A DNA stretch of 64,000 bases. Source: Mycobacterium sp. PO1. Its GTDB lineage: Bacteria; Actinomycetota; Actinomycetes; Mycobacteriales; Mycobacteriaceae. Shown here piece after piece: positions 8,445-18,627 of the stretch (positions are counted from its first letter, which is position 1; each line of letters begins with the position of its first letter). The stretch spans positions 1-64,000 of the forward strand of contig NZ_BLTG01000001.1 of assembly GCF_017312405.1 (NCBI RefSeq), in the 5' to 3' direction. The notes under the pieces were generated by a model. That model was not told the DNA's origin. It saw only the letters and a program-made list of their open reading frames with translations, and did no database searches. A program made the position numbers and the translations under genes.

Positions 8445-9113
8445 ATGCGTACCGCCTACCATGAGCAGTTGGATGCCCTGACCAACAGGCTGGCCGAGAT
8501 GTGCGGACTTGCAGGGGTTGCCATGGAGCGCGCCACGCAGGCCCTCCTGCAGGCCGATCTGCCCCTGGCCGAACAGGTCATCACCGACCACGACCAGATC
8601 GCGACGCTGAGCGCACGCGCCGAGGAGGACGCCTTCGTGCTCCTGGCGCTTCAGGCTCCGGTCGCCGGCGATCTCCGCGCGGTGGTCAGCTCGATCCAGA
8701 TCGTCGCCGATGTCGACCGGATGGGTGCGCTTGCGCTGCACGTTGCCAAGATCGCGCGGCGGCGTCACCCTCAGCCCGCGTTGCCTGAAGAGGTCAACGG
8801 CTATTTCGCCGAAATGGGGCGTGTTGCGGTGGACCTGGGCCACAGCGCCCAGGAGGTGCTGTTGACCAAGGACCCGGAGAAAGCAGCCCGGATCCGCGAG
8901 GACGACGACGCGATGGACGACCTGCATCGACACCTCTTCACCGTGCTGATGGACCGCGACTGGAAGCACGGCGTCGCCGCGGCGGTGGACGTGACTCTGC
9001 TGGGCCGGTTCTACGAGCGCTTCGCCGACCACGCCGTCGAGGTGGCCCGCCGGGTGATCTTCCAGGTCACCGGCCACAACCCCGACGAGGAGCAACTTCC
9101 GGCAGCCCGCTGA
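8445..9113 (+). CDS. phoU: Phosphate signalling regulator PhoU (PhoY2-like)
   Basis: 222 residues with two repeated PhoU three-helix bundles, beginning [19 protein letters not shown] and carrying the metal-contacting acidic motifs in each half ([26 protein letters not shown] and later [14 protein letters not shown], quoted in part). PhoU links the Pst transporter to the SenX3-RegX3 sensor system and damps the phosphate response; mycobacterial PhoY proteins also affect persistence. It is a single gene on the plus strand, convergent with pstB, not part of the pst operon as in enterobacteria. A PHO-box-like repeat lies upstream, so phosphate-starvation induction is likely. Confidence 0.95.
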   Translation: MRTAYHEQLDALTNRLAEMCGLAGVAMERATQALLQADLPLAEQVITDHDQIATLSARAEEDAFVLLALQAPVAGDLRAVVSSIQIVADVDRMGALALHVAKIARRRHPQPALPEEVNGYFAEMGRVAVDLGHSAQEVLLTKDPEKAARIREDDDAMDDLHRHLFTVLMDRDWKHGVAAAVDVTLLGRFYERFADHAVEVARRVIFQVTGHNPDEEQLPAAR

Positions 9114-9129
9114 AACCAGCCTGGAAAAC

Positions 9130-9161
9130 ACAAACCCCCGGGGAGCACCCCGGGGGTTTGT
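9130..9161. terminator. Strong bidirectional terminator between phoU and pstB
   Basis: A perfect 14-bp inverted repeat (ACAAACCCCCGGGG / CCCCGGGGGTTTGT) with a 4-base loop. It starts 16 bp after the phoU stop and has T-rich (plus) and A-rich (minus) flanks. It can terminate both convergent units. Confidence 0.88.
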
Positions 9162-9173
9162 CGTTGCTCTGTT

Positions 9174-9262
9174 CGGCTCCGCCGCTACATCTACTCTTCG
9201 GCTCAGCCGCTACATCTACTCTTCGGCTCAGCCGCTACATCTACTCTTCGGCTCAGCCGAAG
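9174..9262. repeat. 25-bp tandem repeat reaching into the 3' end of pstB
   Basis: Three tandem 25-bp copies (9174-9198, 9199-9223, 9224-9248) are followed by a partial copy (9249-9262) that covers the pstB stop and last codons. The second and third copies are identical; the first differs by one base. The core CGGCTCAGCCG is palindromic, and at the pstB end it grows to CTTCGGCTCAGCCGAAG, so each copy can form a small hairpin. The arrangement looks like slippage duplication of the end of pstB into the intergenic region. Confidence 0.9.
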
Positions 9263-10029
9263 CGGCCCGAGATGTAGTCCTCGGTGGCCTTCTGCGACGG
9301 ATTGGAGAAGATCTTCTCGGTGTCGTCGATCTCGATGAGCTTGCCCGGCTTGCCGGTGGCCTCGAGGTTGAAAAACGCCGTCTGATCGCTGACCCGAGCA
9401 GCCTGCTGCATGTTGTGCGTGACGATGACGATCGTGAAGTCCTGCTTGAGTTCCGAGATCAGGTCTTCGATCGCCAGGGTCGAGATCGGGTCCAGCGCGG
9501 AGCACGGCTCGTCCATGAGCAGCACGTCGGGCTGCACCGCGATGGCACGGGCGATGCACAGGCGCTGCTGCTGACCGCCGGACAGACCGCCGCCGGGCTT
9601 GTCCAGACGGTCCTTGACCTCGTTCCAGAGGTTGGCGCCCTTGAGTGACCGCTCGGCCGTCTCGTCGAGGGTCTTCTTGTTCCGAACCCCCTGCAACTTC
9701 AGGCCCGCCACGACGTTGTCGCGAATCGACATGGTGGGGAACGGGTTCGGCCGCTGAAACACCATGCCGATGGTCTTGCGCACACCGACCGGGTCGACAC
9801 CGGCGCCGTAGATGTCGTCACCGTCGAGCAGCACCGAACCGGTGACATACGCCCCGGGGATGACCTCGTGCATGCGGTTGAGGGTGCGCAGCACCGTCGA
9901 CTTGCCGCAGCCCGACGGACCGATGAACGCGGTCACACTGCGCGGCGGTACCGACATCGACACGTCGGCCACGGCGTGGAACGCGCCGTAGTAGATGTTG
10001 ACGTCCTTGAGGTCCAGACGTTTTGCCAT
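9253..10029 (-). CDS. pstB: Phosphate ABC transporter ATP-binding protein PstB
   Basis: 258 residues, standard for the family. Walker [10 protein letters not shown], the Q-loop region, ABC signature [14 protein letters not shown], Walker B VLLMDEP and the switch histidine (IVTHNMQQA) are all intact. It energises phosphate import through PstC/PstA at the cytoplasmic face of the membrane. The ATG at 10029 ([15 protein letters not shown]) matches known PstB starts; a longer open frame upstream overlaps pstA. It is the last gene of pstS-pstC-pstA-pstB, 20 bp after pstA, and corresponds to PhoT (Rv0820). A tandem repeat begins at its stop codon. Confidence 0.97.
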   Translation of the reverse strand: MAKRLDLKDVNIYYGAFHAVADVSMSVPPRSVTAFIGPSGCGKSTVLRTLNRMHEVIPGAYVTGSVLLDGDDIYGAGVDPVGVRKTIGMVFQRPNPFPTMSIRDNVVAGLKLQGVRNKKTLDETAERSLKGANLWNEVKDRLDKPGGGLSGGQQQRLCIARAIAVQPDVLLMDEPCSALDPISTLAIEDLISELKQDFTIVIVTHNMQQAARVSDQTAFFNLEATGKPGKLIEIDDTEKIFSNPSQKATEDYISGRFG

Positions 10030-10049
10030 GGTGTCAGACTTCGCTTTCT

Positions 10050-10964
10050 CTAGACCTTCTTGGGGGCAAAGAATTTGGCGATGAACCGGGCGCCGACGTT
10101 CAGCAGCGCGATCAGCAGGACCAGGGTGAGGGCAGCGCCCCACAGGCGGTCCGTGGGCACCGGGTTGGCACCCGCGCCGGCCGACACCTGGTCGAACATC
10201 ATGCCGGGTAGCGAGCCCTGGAAGCCGCCGAACATGTCGAAGTTGATGGACGTTGAGTAGCCCACCAGGATCAGCAGCGGCGCCGTCTCACCCATGACCC
10301 GCGCCAGCGACAGCAGGATGCCGGTGACGATGCCCGACAACGCGGTGGGGATCACGATCGCCGAAATCGTCTTCCACTTCGGCACGCCCAGTGCGTAGCT
10401 GGCCTCGCGCAGATCCATCGGCACGATCCGCAGCATCTCCTCGGTGGAGCGGACGATCACCGGAATCATCAGCAGCACCAACGCCAGTGACACCGCGAAG
10501 CCGGAGCGCTCGAAGCCCAGGGTGGCCACCCACAACGCGTAGATGAACAGTGCCGCGACGATCGAGGGCACACCGGTGAGGATGTCGACCATGAAGGTCG
10601 TCACCTTGCCCAGTCGGGTACCGCCGCCGTACTCGACGAGGAAGATACCGACGAACACGCCGATCGGGATCGAGATGACCGCACACACTGCGGCCTGCAG
10701 CAGCGAACCGACGATGGCGTGATAGGCACCGCCGCCGGGGGCGAACGCCGTCATACCCGACTGCGAGTTCAGCCACCAGGTGCTCGACAACACGATGCCG
10801 ATGCCCTTGGCCACCACCGTATACAGCACCCAGGCCAACGGGACGAGGGCGACCACGACCGACGTCGTCACCAGCACGGTGGCCAGATTGTTGGAGAACT
10901 TCCGCCGGGCGCTGACACCCTGGAATGTGGGCGCCTTGACGGGCTGATCCAGTGTCGACGTCAT
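10050..10964 (-). CDS. pstA: Phosphate ABC transporter permease PstA
   Basis: 304 residues with six predicted membrane segments. The cytoplasmic EAA-type loop appears as [17 protein letters not shown], the site that docks PstB. With PstC it forms the transmembrane channel for inorganic phosphate. The ATG at 10964 overlaps the pstC stop by 4 bases (ATGA), showing translational coupling; upstream in-frame sequence belongs to pstC in another frame. The C-terminus ends in a basic KFFAPKKV tail at the cytoplasmic side. Confidence 0.96.
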   Translation of the reverse strand: MTSTLDQPVKAPTFQGVSARRKFSNNLATVLVTTSVVVALVPLAWVLYTVVAKGIGIVLSSTWWLNSQSGMTAFAPGGGAYHAIVGSLLQAAVCAVISIPIGVFVGIFLVEYGGGTRLGKVTTFMVDILTGVPSIVAALFIYALWVATLGFERSGFAVSLALVLLMIPVIVRSTEEMLRIVPMDLREASYALGVPKWKTISAIVIPTALSGIVTGILLSLARVMGETAPLLILVGYSTSINFDMFGGFQGSLPGMMFDQVSAGAGANPVPTDRLWGAALTLVLLIALLNVGARFIAKFFAPKKV

Positions 10965-12028
10965 GACGCGGACCTGTCCTTTCCGGCGACCGCGGCGCGG
11001 GCCAGCGAGTTCACCACGAACGTCAGGATGAACAGCACCAGACCGGCTGCGATGTAGGCGCCCGCCTTGTACTGGTCGTTGAATTCCGATGCGGCAGAGG
11101 CGATCAGGCTGGCGAAGGTGTAGCCGGCATCGAACAGCGACCAGCCGAACGCCTCCTGGGTGCCGCGCAGGATGATCAGCAGCGCGATGGTCTCGCCGAG
11201 CGCGCGGCCGAGACCGAGCATCGCGCCGCTGATGTATCCCGACATGCCGAACGGCAGCACGGTAGTCCGCACCACCTCCCAGCGCGTCGCGCCGAGCGCC
11301 AGCGCTGCCTCGATCTGACCGCGCGGGGTCTGCACGAACACTTCCCGCGTCACGGCGGTGATGATCGGCAGGATCATCACCGCCAGCACGATGCCGGCGG
11401 TGAAGATGGTGCCGCCACCGGCCACCGAGGCGTTGCCGGTGGCGAACAGGAAGAACCAACCGCCGAGATTCTCGTTGAGCCACACCGCAACCGGCTTGAG
11501 CACCGGGGCGAGCACATACAGACCCCAGACGCCGTAGATGATCGAGGGCACCGCCGCCAGCAGGTCCACCATGTAGGCCAGCGGACCCTTGACCCGGTTG
11601 GGTGCGTAATTGGTGAGGTAGATCGCGATGCCCAGGGCCACCGGCATCGCGAGGACCAAGGCGAACACCGAGACGAACACGGTGACCTGGAGCAGGTCGA
11701 GGATGCCGAACTGCATCGCCGACGTGTCCGTGGTGACCCAGTTACCGCCGTAGAGGAAGAAGTTCTCCTCGTTGCGGGCCAGTGCCGGGACCGCGCGCCA
11801 CACCAGGAAGAACCCGATCGCGGCGATGAGCGCCACGATGAGGATGCCGGATCCCTCCGCCAATCCGCGGAAGATCCGGTCGCCGGGGCGGACCTTGGCG
11901 TGGCCACTGGGGTTGGTGGAAATGGGGTCCGGTTCGCCGAACGGCTCAGCCATCGCCGCCCCGGACCCCGCCTCCATCGGATTCGGTGTTGTCACGGATG
12001 TCGTTCCATCAGAAACCTTGTCGGTCAT
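10961..12028 (-). CDS. pstC: Phosphate ABC transporter permease PstC
   Basis: 355 residues: a hydrophilic N-terminal extension of about 55 residues, then six membrane segments. The EAA loop is [20 protein letters not shown]. It partners PstA in the phosphate channel. It follows pstS by 66 bp and overlaps pstA by 4 bases. The ATG at 12028 gives a slightly long N-terminus; in-frame ATGs at about residues 18 and 26 (PNPM, GAAM) are alternative starts, and no strong ribosome-binding site decides between them. Confidence 0.95.
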   Translation of the reverse strand: MTDKVSDGTTSVTTPNPMEAGSGAAMAEPFGEPDPISTNPSGHAKVRPGDRIFRGLAEGSGILIVALIAAIGFFLVWRAVPALARNEENFFLYGGNWVTTDTSAMQFGILDLLQVTVFVSVFALVLAMPVALGIAIYLTNYAPNRVKGPLAYMVDLLAAVPSIIYGVWGLYVLAPVLKPVAVWLNENLGGWFFLFATGNASVAGGGTIFTAGIVLAVMILPIITAVTREVFVQTPRGQIEAALALGATRWEVVRTTVLPFGMSGYISGAMLGLGRALGETIALLIILRGTQEAFGWSLFDAGYTFASLIASAASEFNDQYKAGAYIAAGLVLFILTFVVNSLARAAVAGKDRSAS

Positions 12029-12094
12029 TCATCAACCTTGTGGGTCATTGTGTCAACACCATCCTCGCCGTTGCTCGGCTTCCGCGCTACAGAA

Positions 12095-13240
12095 CTATGC
12101 AGACGAGCCGATGCCGTCGATCGCTTCCTGCAGGCGCTCGGTGAACCGCTCCGGCAGCGGCACGTAACCGGCCTCGGGCAGACCGGCCTGACCCTGGTGC
12201 GAAGCGACCGTCAGGAACGACTTGACCGCCTCGGCGGTCTCGGCGGGATAACCGTTGGAGCAGACCAGCGAGTAGGTGGCCAGCACCAGCGGGTACGCAC
12301 CCTCTTCGGTGGTGCCGTACAACGCCTGCAGGTCGAGCACCAGGTTGTTGCCCTCACCGGCGAAGGTTGCCGCATCGATGGCCTTGCCGGCCGACTCGTT
12401 GTTCAGCTCGACCGCGCCGCTGCCGTTGTCGATCTGGGCTGCGGGCAGACCGGCCTGGTCGGCGAAGCCCTTCTCGACGTACCCGATGGAGCCCGGGGTG
12501 GCCTGCACGGCCTGCACGACGCCGGACGACTTCTGCGCGCCCTCACCGGCGCCGCCCTGGAACTCGCTGCCCGATCCCTTGGTCCAGGCTTCCGGTGCCG
12601 CCGCCTCGAGGTAGAGCTGGAAGTTGTCGGTGGTGCCCGACGAATCCGAGCGGTAGATCGGCGTGATGCCCTGGTCGGGCAGCGTCTTGCCCTCGTTCAG
12701 TGCGGCGATGGCCGGGTCGTTCCAGTTGGTGATCCCGCCCTGGAAGATCTGGGCGATCACGTCGGCGTTGAGCACCAGGCCCTCGACGCCTTCGACGTTG
12801 TAGGCCATCGCGACGGGCCCGAAGACCAGCGGCAGGTTCCAGACCTCGTTGCCGTTGCAACGCTGCGTGGCCTGCTGGGCCTGCTCGTCCTTGATCGGGG
12901 AGTCCGAGCCACCGATGTCGACGTTGCCGGCGACGAACTGCTCGCGACCGGCACCCGAACCGGTCGGGTTGTACGAGATGTTCTTGCCCTGGCAGACCTG
13001 GCCCCAGGTCTGGGCGAACACCGCCATGGCGTTCTGCTGGGCCGACGAGCCTTCAGCGGTCAGGGTGTCCTTGCCGCCGCACTCCTCGGCCGAACCCGCA
13101 GCCGCGGTCCCGGTATCGCCGCCGGTGTTCCCGGATGTGCCGGTGTTGTTGTCGCTACCGCACCCCGCGAGGGCCAGCGCGGCGATCGCAGCCGCCGAGA
13201 CCGTCGTGCCGAACGTCTTGCCGATGCTGTTGAGCTTCAC
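12095..13240 (-). CDS. pstS: Phosphate-binding lipoprotein PstS
   Basis: 381 residues. A lipoprotein signal peptide ends in LALAGC (C27 is the lipidated cysteine), followed by a Gly/Thr-rich linker. The periplasmic-binding-protein body carries phosphate-contact motifs typical of PstS: EGSSAQQNAM, NPTGSGAGREQF, GGSDSP and YRSDSSGTTDNFQ. It captures phosphate outside the membrane and delivers it to PstCA. It leads the pst operon; a PHO-box-like repeat lies 70-90 bp upstream, so induction by low phosphate through RegX3 is expected. Confidence 0.97.
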   Translation of the reverse strand: MKLNSIGKTFGTTVSAAAIAALALAGCGSDNNTGTSGNTGGDTGTAAAGSAEECGGKDTLTAEGSSAQQNAMAVFAQTWGQVCQGKNISYNPTGSGAGREQFVAGNVDIGGSDSPIKDEQAQQATQRCNGNEVWNLPLVFGPVAMAYNVEGVEGLVLNADVIAQIFQGGITNWNDPAIAALNEGKTLPDQGITPIYRSDSSGTTDNFQLYLEAAAPEAWTKGSGSEFQGGAGEGAQKSSGVVQAVQATPGSIGYVEKGFADQAGLPAAQIDNGSGAVELNNESAGKAIDAATFAGEGNNLVLDLQALYGTTEEGAYPLVLATYSLVCSNGYPAETAEAVKSFLTVASHQGQAGLPEAGYVPLPERFTERLQEAIDGIGSSA

Positions 13241-13312
13241 TTATCCCACTTTCGGTTGGCTCCAAACTCACGGGCAACGTATGCGCCCGTGGTGGACGGT
13301 TCGGGGATGCCA

Positions 13313-13330
13313 AGTGAACGCAAGGTGAAC
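13313..13330 (-). promoter_or_regulatory. PHO-box-like direct repeat upstream of the pst operon
   Basis: On the minus strand the sequence reads GTTCACCTTGCGTTCACT: two heptamers (13324-13330 and 13313-13319) with an 11-bp period. This is the same arrangement as upstream of phoU, and GTTCACC is the actinobacterial PHO-box core. It also lies in the 103-bp gap to mshD, which ends here, so only pstS can be its target. Confidence 0.72.
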
Positions 13331-13343
13331 AGGTTTACCGACC

Positions 13344-15085
<1,742 letters not shown>

Positions 15086-15261
15086 CAGTCGTGGAGATCT
15101 CTCGCCGGGATCTCGCCGAGACGACCATGTCGCGGTGACTTCCCAGATTCATGCCTGACACACGGCCGTTACCCGGCCGATAGCTCTCTGAGGATAGCGC
15201 GCCACCTGCCGGTAAGCCGAGCCGAACCTGACTTGCGCATCCGGTGGGCGACAATGTCGGG

Positions 15262-16047
15262 GTGCGCAAGCTCGTGATCGGCATCTCCGCGGTCCTGGCC
15301 GCTGTCGTGGTCGGCGCCGTCGGCACGGACTTCGGAGCGGCGATCTATGCCGAATACCGCCTGGCCAGGAGCGTGCGCAGCGCGGCGGATCTGAACTCCG
15401 ACCCGTCGGTGGCGATCCTGGGCTTTCCGTTCATCCCGCAGGCCATGGCCGAGCACTACGACGAGGTCGAGATCAAGGCCAGTGGTGTTGATCACCCCGT
15501 GGTGGGCAAAGCGTCACTGGAAGCCACGCTGCACTCGGTGGAGCTCGGCGATTCCTGGCTGGTGCCGCCCGACGCGACGCTGTCGGTCGAGAAACTGGAG
15601 AGCCGGATCATCATCGACTCGACACACCTGGGCCGGTTCATGGGTATCACCGACCTGCTGGTCGAAGCCCCGACCGACGAGGACGCCGCGAAAGTCACCG
15701 AATCCGGCATCTCCGCCCCGCGCGGGCTGGTGTTCACCGGAACCCCCGACGAGGCCGGCTTCGCCGACAGGGTGAGCGTCTCGGTGGACCTGTCGATGGC
15801 CGGGCCGGACCAGTCCACGCTGGTGTTCACGGCCACGGATGTGCTGACCGGCCCCGGCACCGCCGACCAGGACGTCCCGGAGGATCAGCTGCCCGCGGTG
15901 CTGGCCGCGTTCTCGGCCGGCCTGCCCGAGCAACAGCTGCCGTTCGGTGTCGCCCCGACCCACCAGGGCGCCCGGGGGTCCGACGTGATCATCGAGGGCA
16001 TCACGGACGACAGGACCATCGACCTCGGCGAGTTCCGGTCGTCATGA
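15262..16047 (+). CDS. lmeA: LmeA-type phospholipid-binding protein (DUF2993)
   Basis: 261 residues with an N-terminal signal or anchor helix (VRKLVIGISAVLAAVVVGAV) and a DUF2993 beta-sandwich body. In M. smegmatis LmeA binds phosphatidylinositol in the periplasm and supports lipomannan elongation by stabilising the mannosyltransferase MptA; Rv0817c is the orthologue. I chose the GTG at 15262 because the signal peptide begins there; a GTG at 15244 adds six residues. It is divergent from glnR and overlaps thiX by 4 bases (ATGA). Confidence 0.88.
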   Translation: MRKLVIGISAVLAAVVVGAVGTDFGAAIYAEYRLARSVRSAADLNSDPSVAILGFPFIPQAMAEHYDEVEIKASGVDHPVVGKASLEATLHSVELGDSWLVPPDATLSVEKLESRIIIDSTHLGRFMGITDLLVEAPTDEDAAKVTESGISAPRGLVFTGTPDEAGFADRVSVSVDLSMAGPDQSTLVFTATDVLTGPGTADQDVPEDQLPAVLAAFSAGLPEQQLPFGVAPTHQGARGSDVIIEGITDDRTIDLGEFRSS

Positions 16048-16466
16048 GCTTCTCGTGGATCTTCGTCGTGGCGATTGTGATCGCCGTCGTCGGCATCGGG
16101 TTCGTCGTCAGTCAGCTGCTGCGTCTGCGCGCCGGGCTGAGCCGCGACGTTCCCGAAGCCACCGTCGTCGACCCGGCCGCTTTCGGGTTGTCACGCTCGG
16201 GGCCCACGATCGTGCATTTCACGGCTGAATGGTGTGGGCCCTGCGTCGCGTTGCGCCGCGTGGTCGAGGAGGTGTGCGCCGAGCTGCCGTCGGTCGCGCA
16301 TGTCGAGATCGACATGGATGCCGATCCTGAGGCTGCGCGCCAACTTTCGGTGCTGTCGCTGCCGACGACGTTCGTCTTCGACAGCGAGGGCCGGCAACAC
16401 TACCGCGCGTCCGGCGTGGCGACGGCAGCTGAGCTGCGGGGTGCAGTGGAGCCACTGTTGGCTTGA
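16044..16466 (+). CDS. thiX: Membrane-anchored thioredoxin-like protein ThiX
   Basis: 140 residues. An N-terminal membrane helix (about residues 5-25) anchors a thioredoxin fold with the redox motif WCGPC (C64/C67) and the cis-proline in LSLPTTFVF. It probably reduces or oxidises disulfides on the side facing the fold. It is coupled to lmeA by a 4-base overlap and ends just before the cysteine-leader promoter. Corresponds to Rv0816c. Confidence 0.9.
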   Translation: MSFSWIFVVAIVIAVVGIGFVVSQLLRLRAGLSRDVPEATVVDPAAFGLSRSGPTIVHFTAEWCGPCVALRRVVEEVCAELPSVAHVEIDMDADPEAARQLSVLSLPTTFVFDSEGRQHYRASGVATAAELRGAVEPLLA

Positions 16467-16482
16467 TCACCCGGTCATTGGG

Positions 16483-16488
16483 TACGCT
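16483..16488 (+). promoter_or_regulatory. Leaderless -10 promoter element for the Cys-leader/cysA2 operon
   Basis: TACGCT ends 7 bases before the GTG of the polycysteine leader, so transcription should start at or next to the GTG. TTGATC upstream (16463-16468) could be a weak -35 but is too close. Leaderless transcription of such leaders is reported for mycobacteria. Confidence 0.65.
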
Positions 16489-16495
16489 GACTGCC

Positions 16496-16588
16496 GTGTC
16501 AGCCCGCCTCGAGCTCGTGCTCACGAAGCGCCGCGCAGTGGATCTGTGCCGCGTTGCGGGTTGTTTCTGTTGTTGTCGCAGCTGCTGA
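16496..16588 (+). CDS. Polycysteine leader peptide (cysteine-responsive attenuator ORF)
   Basis: A 30-codon leaderless ORF starting with GTG. Its end is cysteine-loaded: C18, C23, C25, C26, C27 and C30, with the run CFCCCRSC before the TGA. It sits upstream of cysA2-sseC. In M. smegmatis, leaderless polycysteine ORFs at this type of locus act as cysteine-responsive attenuators: ribosomes stalling on Cys codons when cysteine is low open the downstream mRNA for translation. The peptide is probably not functional; its translation is the signal. Confidence 0.85.
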   Translation: MSARLELVLTKRRAVDLCRVAGCFCCCRSC

Positions 16589-16670
16589 GTAGCCGCGCGC
16601 CTTCTTCTGCGTAGCGCTCTGCGAGCGGCCACGGCGATCTGCCGCGCCCAGCGATCTGACAACCCAACAG
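16558..16670 (+). promoter_or_regulatory. Candidate attenuator pairing between Cys codons and downstream ribosome-binding site
   Basis: GGGTTGT (16558-16564) and CTGTTG (16567-16572), both inside the Cys-codon stretch, are complementary to ACAACCC (16659-16665) and CAACAG (16665-16670). The latter overlaps the AGGAG that serves the next ORF at 16681. A ribosome stalled on the Cys codons would prevent this pairing and free the ribosome-binding site. The complementarity is visible; the switching model is inference. Confidence 0.5.
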
Positions 16671-16680
16671 GAGCACAACC

Positions 16681-16767
16681 ATGTGGCATATGCCGAACCC
16701 GATCATCAGCGCCGCTGTTGCGGTGACTGCTGGGCGCTCCCCCTCCGCACCACCCGATAACACCTGA
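16681..16767 (+). CDS. Small ORF between the Cys leader and cysA2 (28 residues)
   Basis: ATG at 16681 with a good ribosome-binding site (CAGGAG, 7 bases upstream); the product starts MWHMPNPIISAAVAVTAGRS and ends Pro-rich. It has no cysteine and ends 24 bases before cysA2. It is either a true small protein or, more likely, a relay that lets the attenuator control translation initiation before passing ribosomes on to cysA2. I do not recognise the peptide. Confidence 0.55.
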   Translation: MWHMPNPIISAAVAVTAGRSPSAPPDNT

Positions 16768-16791
16768 CCGGCAACCGAAAGGATTTCCTTC

Positions 16792-17625
16792 ATGGCACGC
16801 TCCGACGTCCTGGTCACAGCAGACTGGGCCGAGAGCAATCTCGATGCGCCGAAGACCGTCTTCGTCGAGGTCGACGAGGACACCAGCGCCTACGACACCG
16901 GGCACATCCCGGGCGCCGTCAAGCTCGACTGGAAGACCGACCTGCAGGATCCCGTTCGGCGTGACTTCGTCGACGCGGCTCAGTTCTCCAAGCTGCTGTC
17001 GGAGCGCGGTATCGGCAACGACGACACCGTGGTCCTCTACGGCGGGAACAACAACTGGTTCGCGGCCTACGCCTACTGGTACTTCAAGCTCTACGGCCAC
17101 CAGGACGTGAAGCTGCTCGACGGCGGCCGCAAGAAGTGGGAGCTCGACGCCCGCCCGCTGTCCACCGATGCGGTGACCCGCCCGGAGACCAGCTACACCG
17201 CCAAGGACCCGGACAATTCGATCCGCGCGTTCCGCGACGAGGTGATCGCGGCGATCGGCACCAAGAACCTGGTCGACGTGCGCTCCCCCGATGAGTTCTC
17301 CGGCAAGATTCTCGCCCCGGCACACCTGCCGCAGGAGCAGAGCCAACGTCCCGGGCATGTTCCCAGCGCCATCAACGTTCCCTGGAGCAAGGCCGCCAAC
17401 GAGGACGGCACCTTCAAGTCCGACGAGGACCTGGCCAAGTTGTACGCCGACGCCGGGCTGGACGGTGAGAAGGAGACCATCGCGTACTGCCGTATCGGTG
17501 AGCGCTCCTCACACACCTGGTTCGTGCTGCAGGAACTGCTGGGCCACAAGAACGTGAAGAACTACGACGGCAGTTGGACGGAATACGGCTCCCTGGTGGG
17601 CGCCCCGATCGAGTTGGGAAGTTGA
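16792..17625 (+). CDS. cysA2: Thiosulfate sulfurtransferase (rhodanese) CysA2
   Basis: 277 residues with two rhodanese domains: an inactive N-terminal one and a catalytic C-terminal one with the loop YCRIGERSSHTW, catalytic C233. It transfers sulfur from thiosulfate to acceptors such as cyanide or thiols in the cytoplasm. It corresponds to Rv0815c. It sits 24 bp after the small ORF in the cysteine-controlled operon and 2 bp before sseC, so both are probably induced by cysteine limitation. Confidence 0.95.
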   Translation: MARSDVLVTADWAESNLDAPKTVFVEVDEDTSAYDTGHIPGAVKLDWKTDLQDPVRRDFVDAAQFSKLLSERGIGNDDTVVLYGGNNNWFAAYAYWYFKLYGHQDVKLLDGGRKKWELDARPLSTDAVTRPETSYTAKDPDNSIRAFRDEVIAAIGTKNLVDVRSPDEFSGKILAPAHLPQEQSQRPGHVPSAINVPWSKAANEDGTFKSDEDLAKLYADAGLDGEKETIAYCRIGERSSHTWFVLQELLGHKNVKNYDGSWTEYGSLVGAPIELGS

Positions 17626-17627
17626 TC

Positions 17628-17930
17628 ATGTGCTCTGCACCGAAACAAGGACAGGCGTTGCCCGCGGGCGTGGACCTGGAGAAGGAAACGGTGATCACCG
17701 GCCGCGTCGTCGACGGCTCGGGTCAGCCGGTGGGTGGGGCGTTCGTGCGTCTGCTCGACGGCTCTGACGAGTTCACCGCCGAGGTCGTCGCGTCGGCGAC
17801 CGGCGACTTCCGCTTCTTCGCCGCGCCGGGCACCTGGACGCTGCGCGCGCTGTCGAAGGTCGGCAACGGCGATGCCACCGTGGCGCCGACGGGCGCGGGG
17901 ATCCACGAGGTCGACGTCAAGGTCGCGTGA
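17628..17930 (+). CDS. sseC: SseC-like DUF1416 protein
   Basis: 100 residues of the DUF1416 family, always found beside CysA-type sulfurtransferases in actinobacteria. The body resembles a small carboxypeptidase-regulatory-like beta-sandwich (VITGRVVDGSGQPVGGAFV). One cysteine (C2) near the N-terminus could carry sulfur, but the biochemical role is unknown. It follows cysA2 by 2 bp. Its stop codon lies inside the first copy of a 29-bp tandem repeat. Equivalent to Rv0814c. Confidence 0.9.
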   Translation: MCSAPKQGQALPAGVDLEKETVITGRVVDGSGQPVGGAFVRLLDGSDEFTAEVVASATGDFRFFAAPGTWTLRALSKVGNGDATVAPTGAGIHEVDVKVA

Positions 17931-18060
17931 CGGAGTCACGCAAACCAGGCGAAGCGTGACGGAGTCACGCAAACCAGGCGAAGCGTGACGGAGTCACGCA
18001 AACCAGGCGAAGCGTGACGGAGTCACGCAAACCAGGCGAAGCGTGACGGCGTCACGCAAA
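17926..18060 (+). repeat. 29-bp tandem repeat spanning the sseC stop codon
   Basis: Four complete copies (from 17926, 17955, 17984, 18013) and a fifth partial copy with one change (from 18042). Each begins CGTGACGGAGTCACGCAAAC and includes the palindrome GCGTGAC-GGA-GTCACGC. The first copy contains the last codon and TGA of sseC. There are no variable spacers, so it is not a CRISPR. It lies between sseC and the DUF732 gene and may have arisen by duplication of a terminator-like hairpin. Confidence 0.92.
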
Positions 18061-18231
18061 CCCGCAGGGCCCGGTTTCACGTGCTGTCAATCGTGTGTTC
18101 CGTCGCTCTTGCTGGGAAAGTGCTGCGGATTCAGTGGTGGTCAGCGACGATATGGGGACTTCCCGCGCCGTTCGGCGCGGGTTGCCCCAGTCACCGCGCG
18201 GCCAGTCGCGCGTAGCGCAAGGACCCGAGAG

Positions 18232-18549
18232 ATGAAGATCACGATCGCCTGGTTGTCCGCATCATTCGGGGCGGTTGCGCTGCTGGGCGCGCCGGCGGCG
18301 CTGGCCGCACCCGAGGACGATTTCCTCACCGTCATCTCCGGCGGTGGCATCACCTGGCCGGAGGACAAGACCCAGCAGGTCATCGAGACCGGATACGCCG
18401 TCTGCCAGGACTGGGCCAACGGGGCCACGTTCGAGCAGGAGGTCGCCGATCTGACCAGCGTCACCAGTTGGTCGGACTATCAGGCGGGTTACTTCATCGG
18501 CGCCGCGACCGGCTCGTTCTGCCCCGAGTACGAGTACAAGGTCAGCTGA
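18232..18549 (+). CDS. Secreted DUF732 protein
   Basis: 105 residues: an Ala-rich signal peptide with cleavage after ALAAP (about residue 24), followed by a DUF732 domain typical of small mycobacterial secreted proteins (FLTVISGGGITW, and a Cys pair around VCQDW and SFCPEYEY). The ATG at 18232 has AAGGA 8 bases upstream; an in-frame ATG-like extension to 18043 runs into the repeat array and is unlikely. The function of this family is unknown. The 170 bp between the repeat array and this start holds no other feature I can support. Confidence 0.8.
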   Translation: MKITIAWLSASFGAVALLGAPAALAAPEDDFLTVISGGGITWPEDKTQQVIETGYAVCQDWANGATFEQEVADLTSVTSWSDYQAGYFIGAATGSFCPEYEYKVS

Positions 18550-18627
18550 GCAGCTGTGCTGACGGGTCGGCGCGGCCGGCGAGGCCGGCAAGGCTGTAGC
18601 CGCCGGGAACGGTCAGCTGCGGGCGGC

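Noticed and set aside
17926..18060. Possible CRISPR array (29-bp direct repeats)
   Set aside because: Copies are directly adjacent with no variable spacers, and no cas genes occur in the window.
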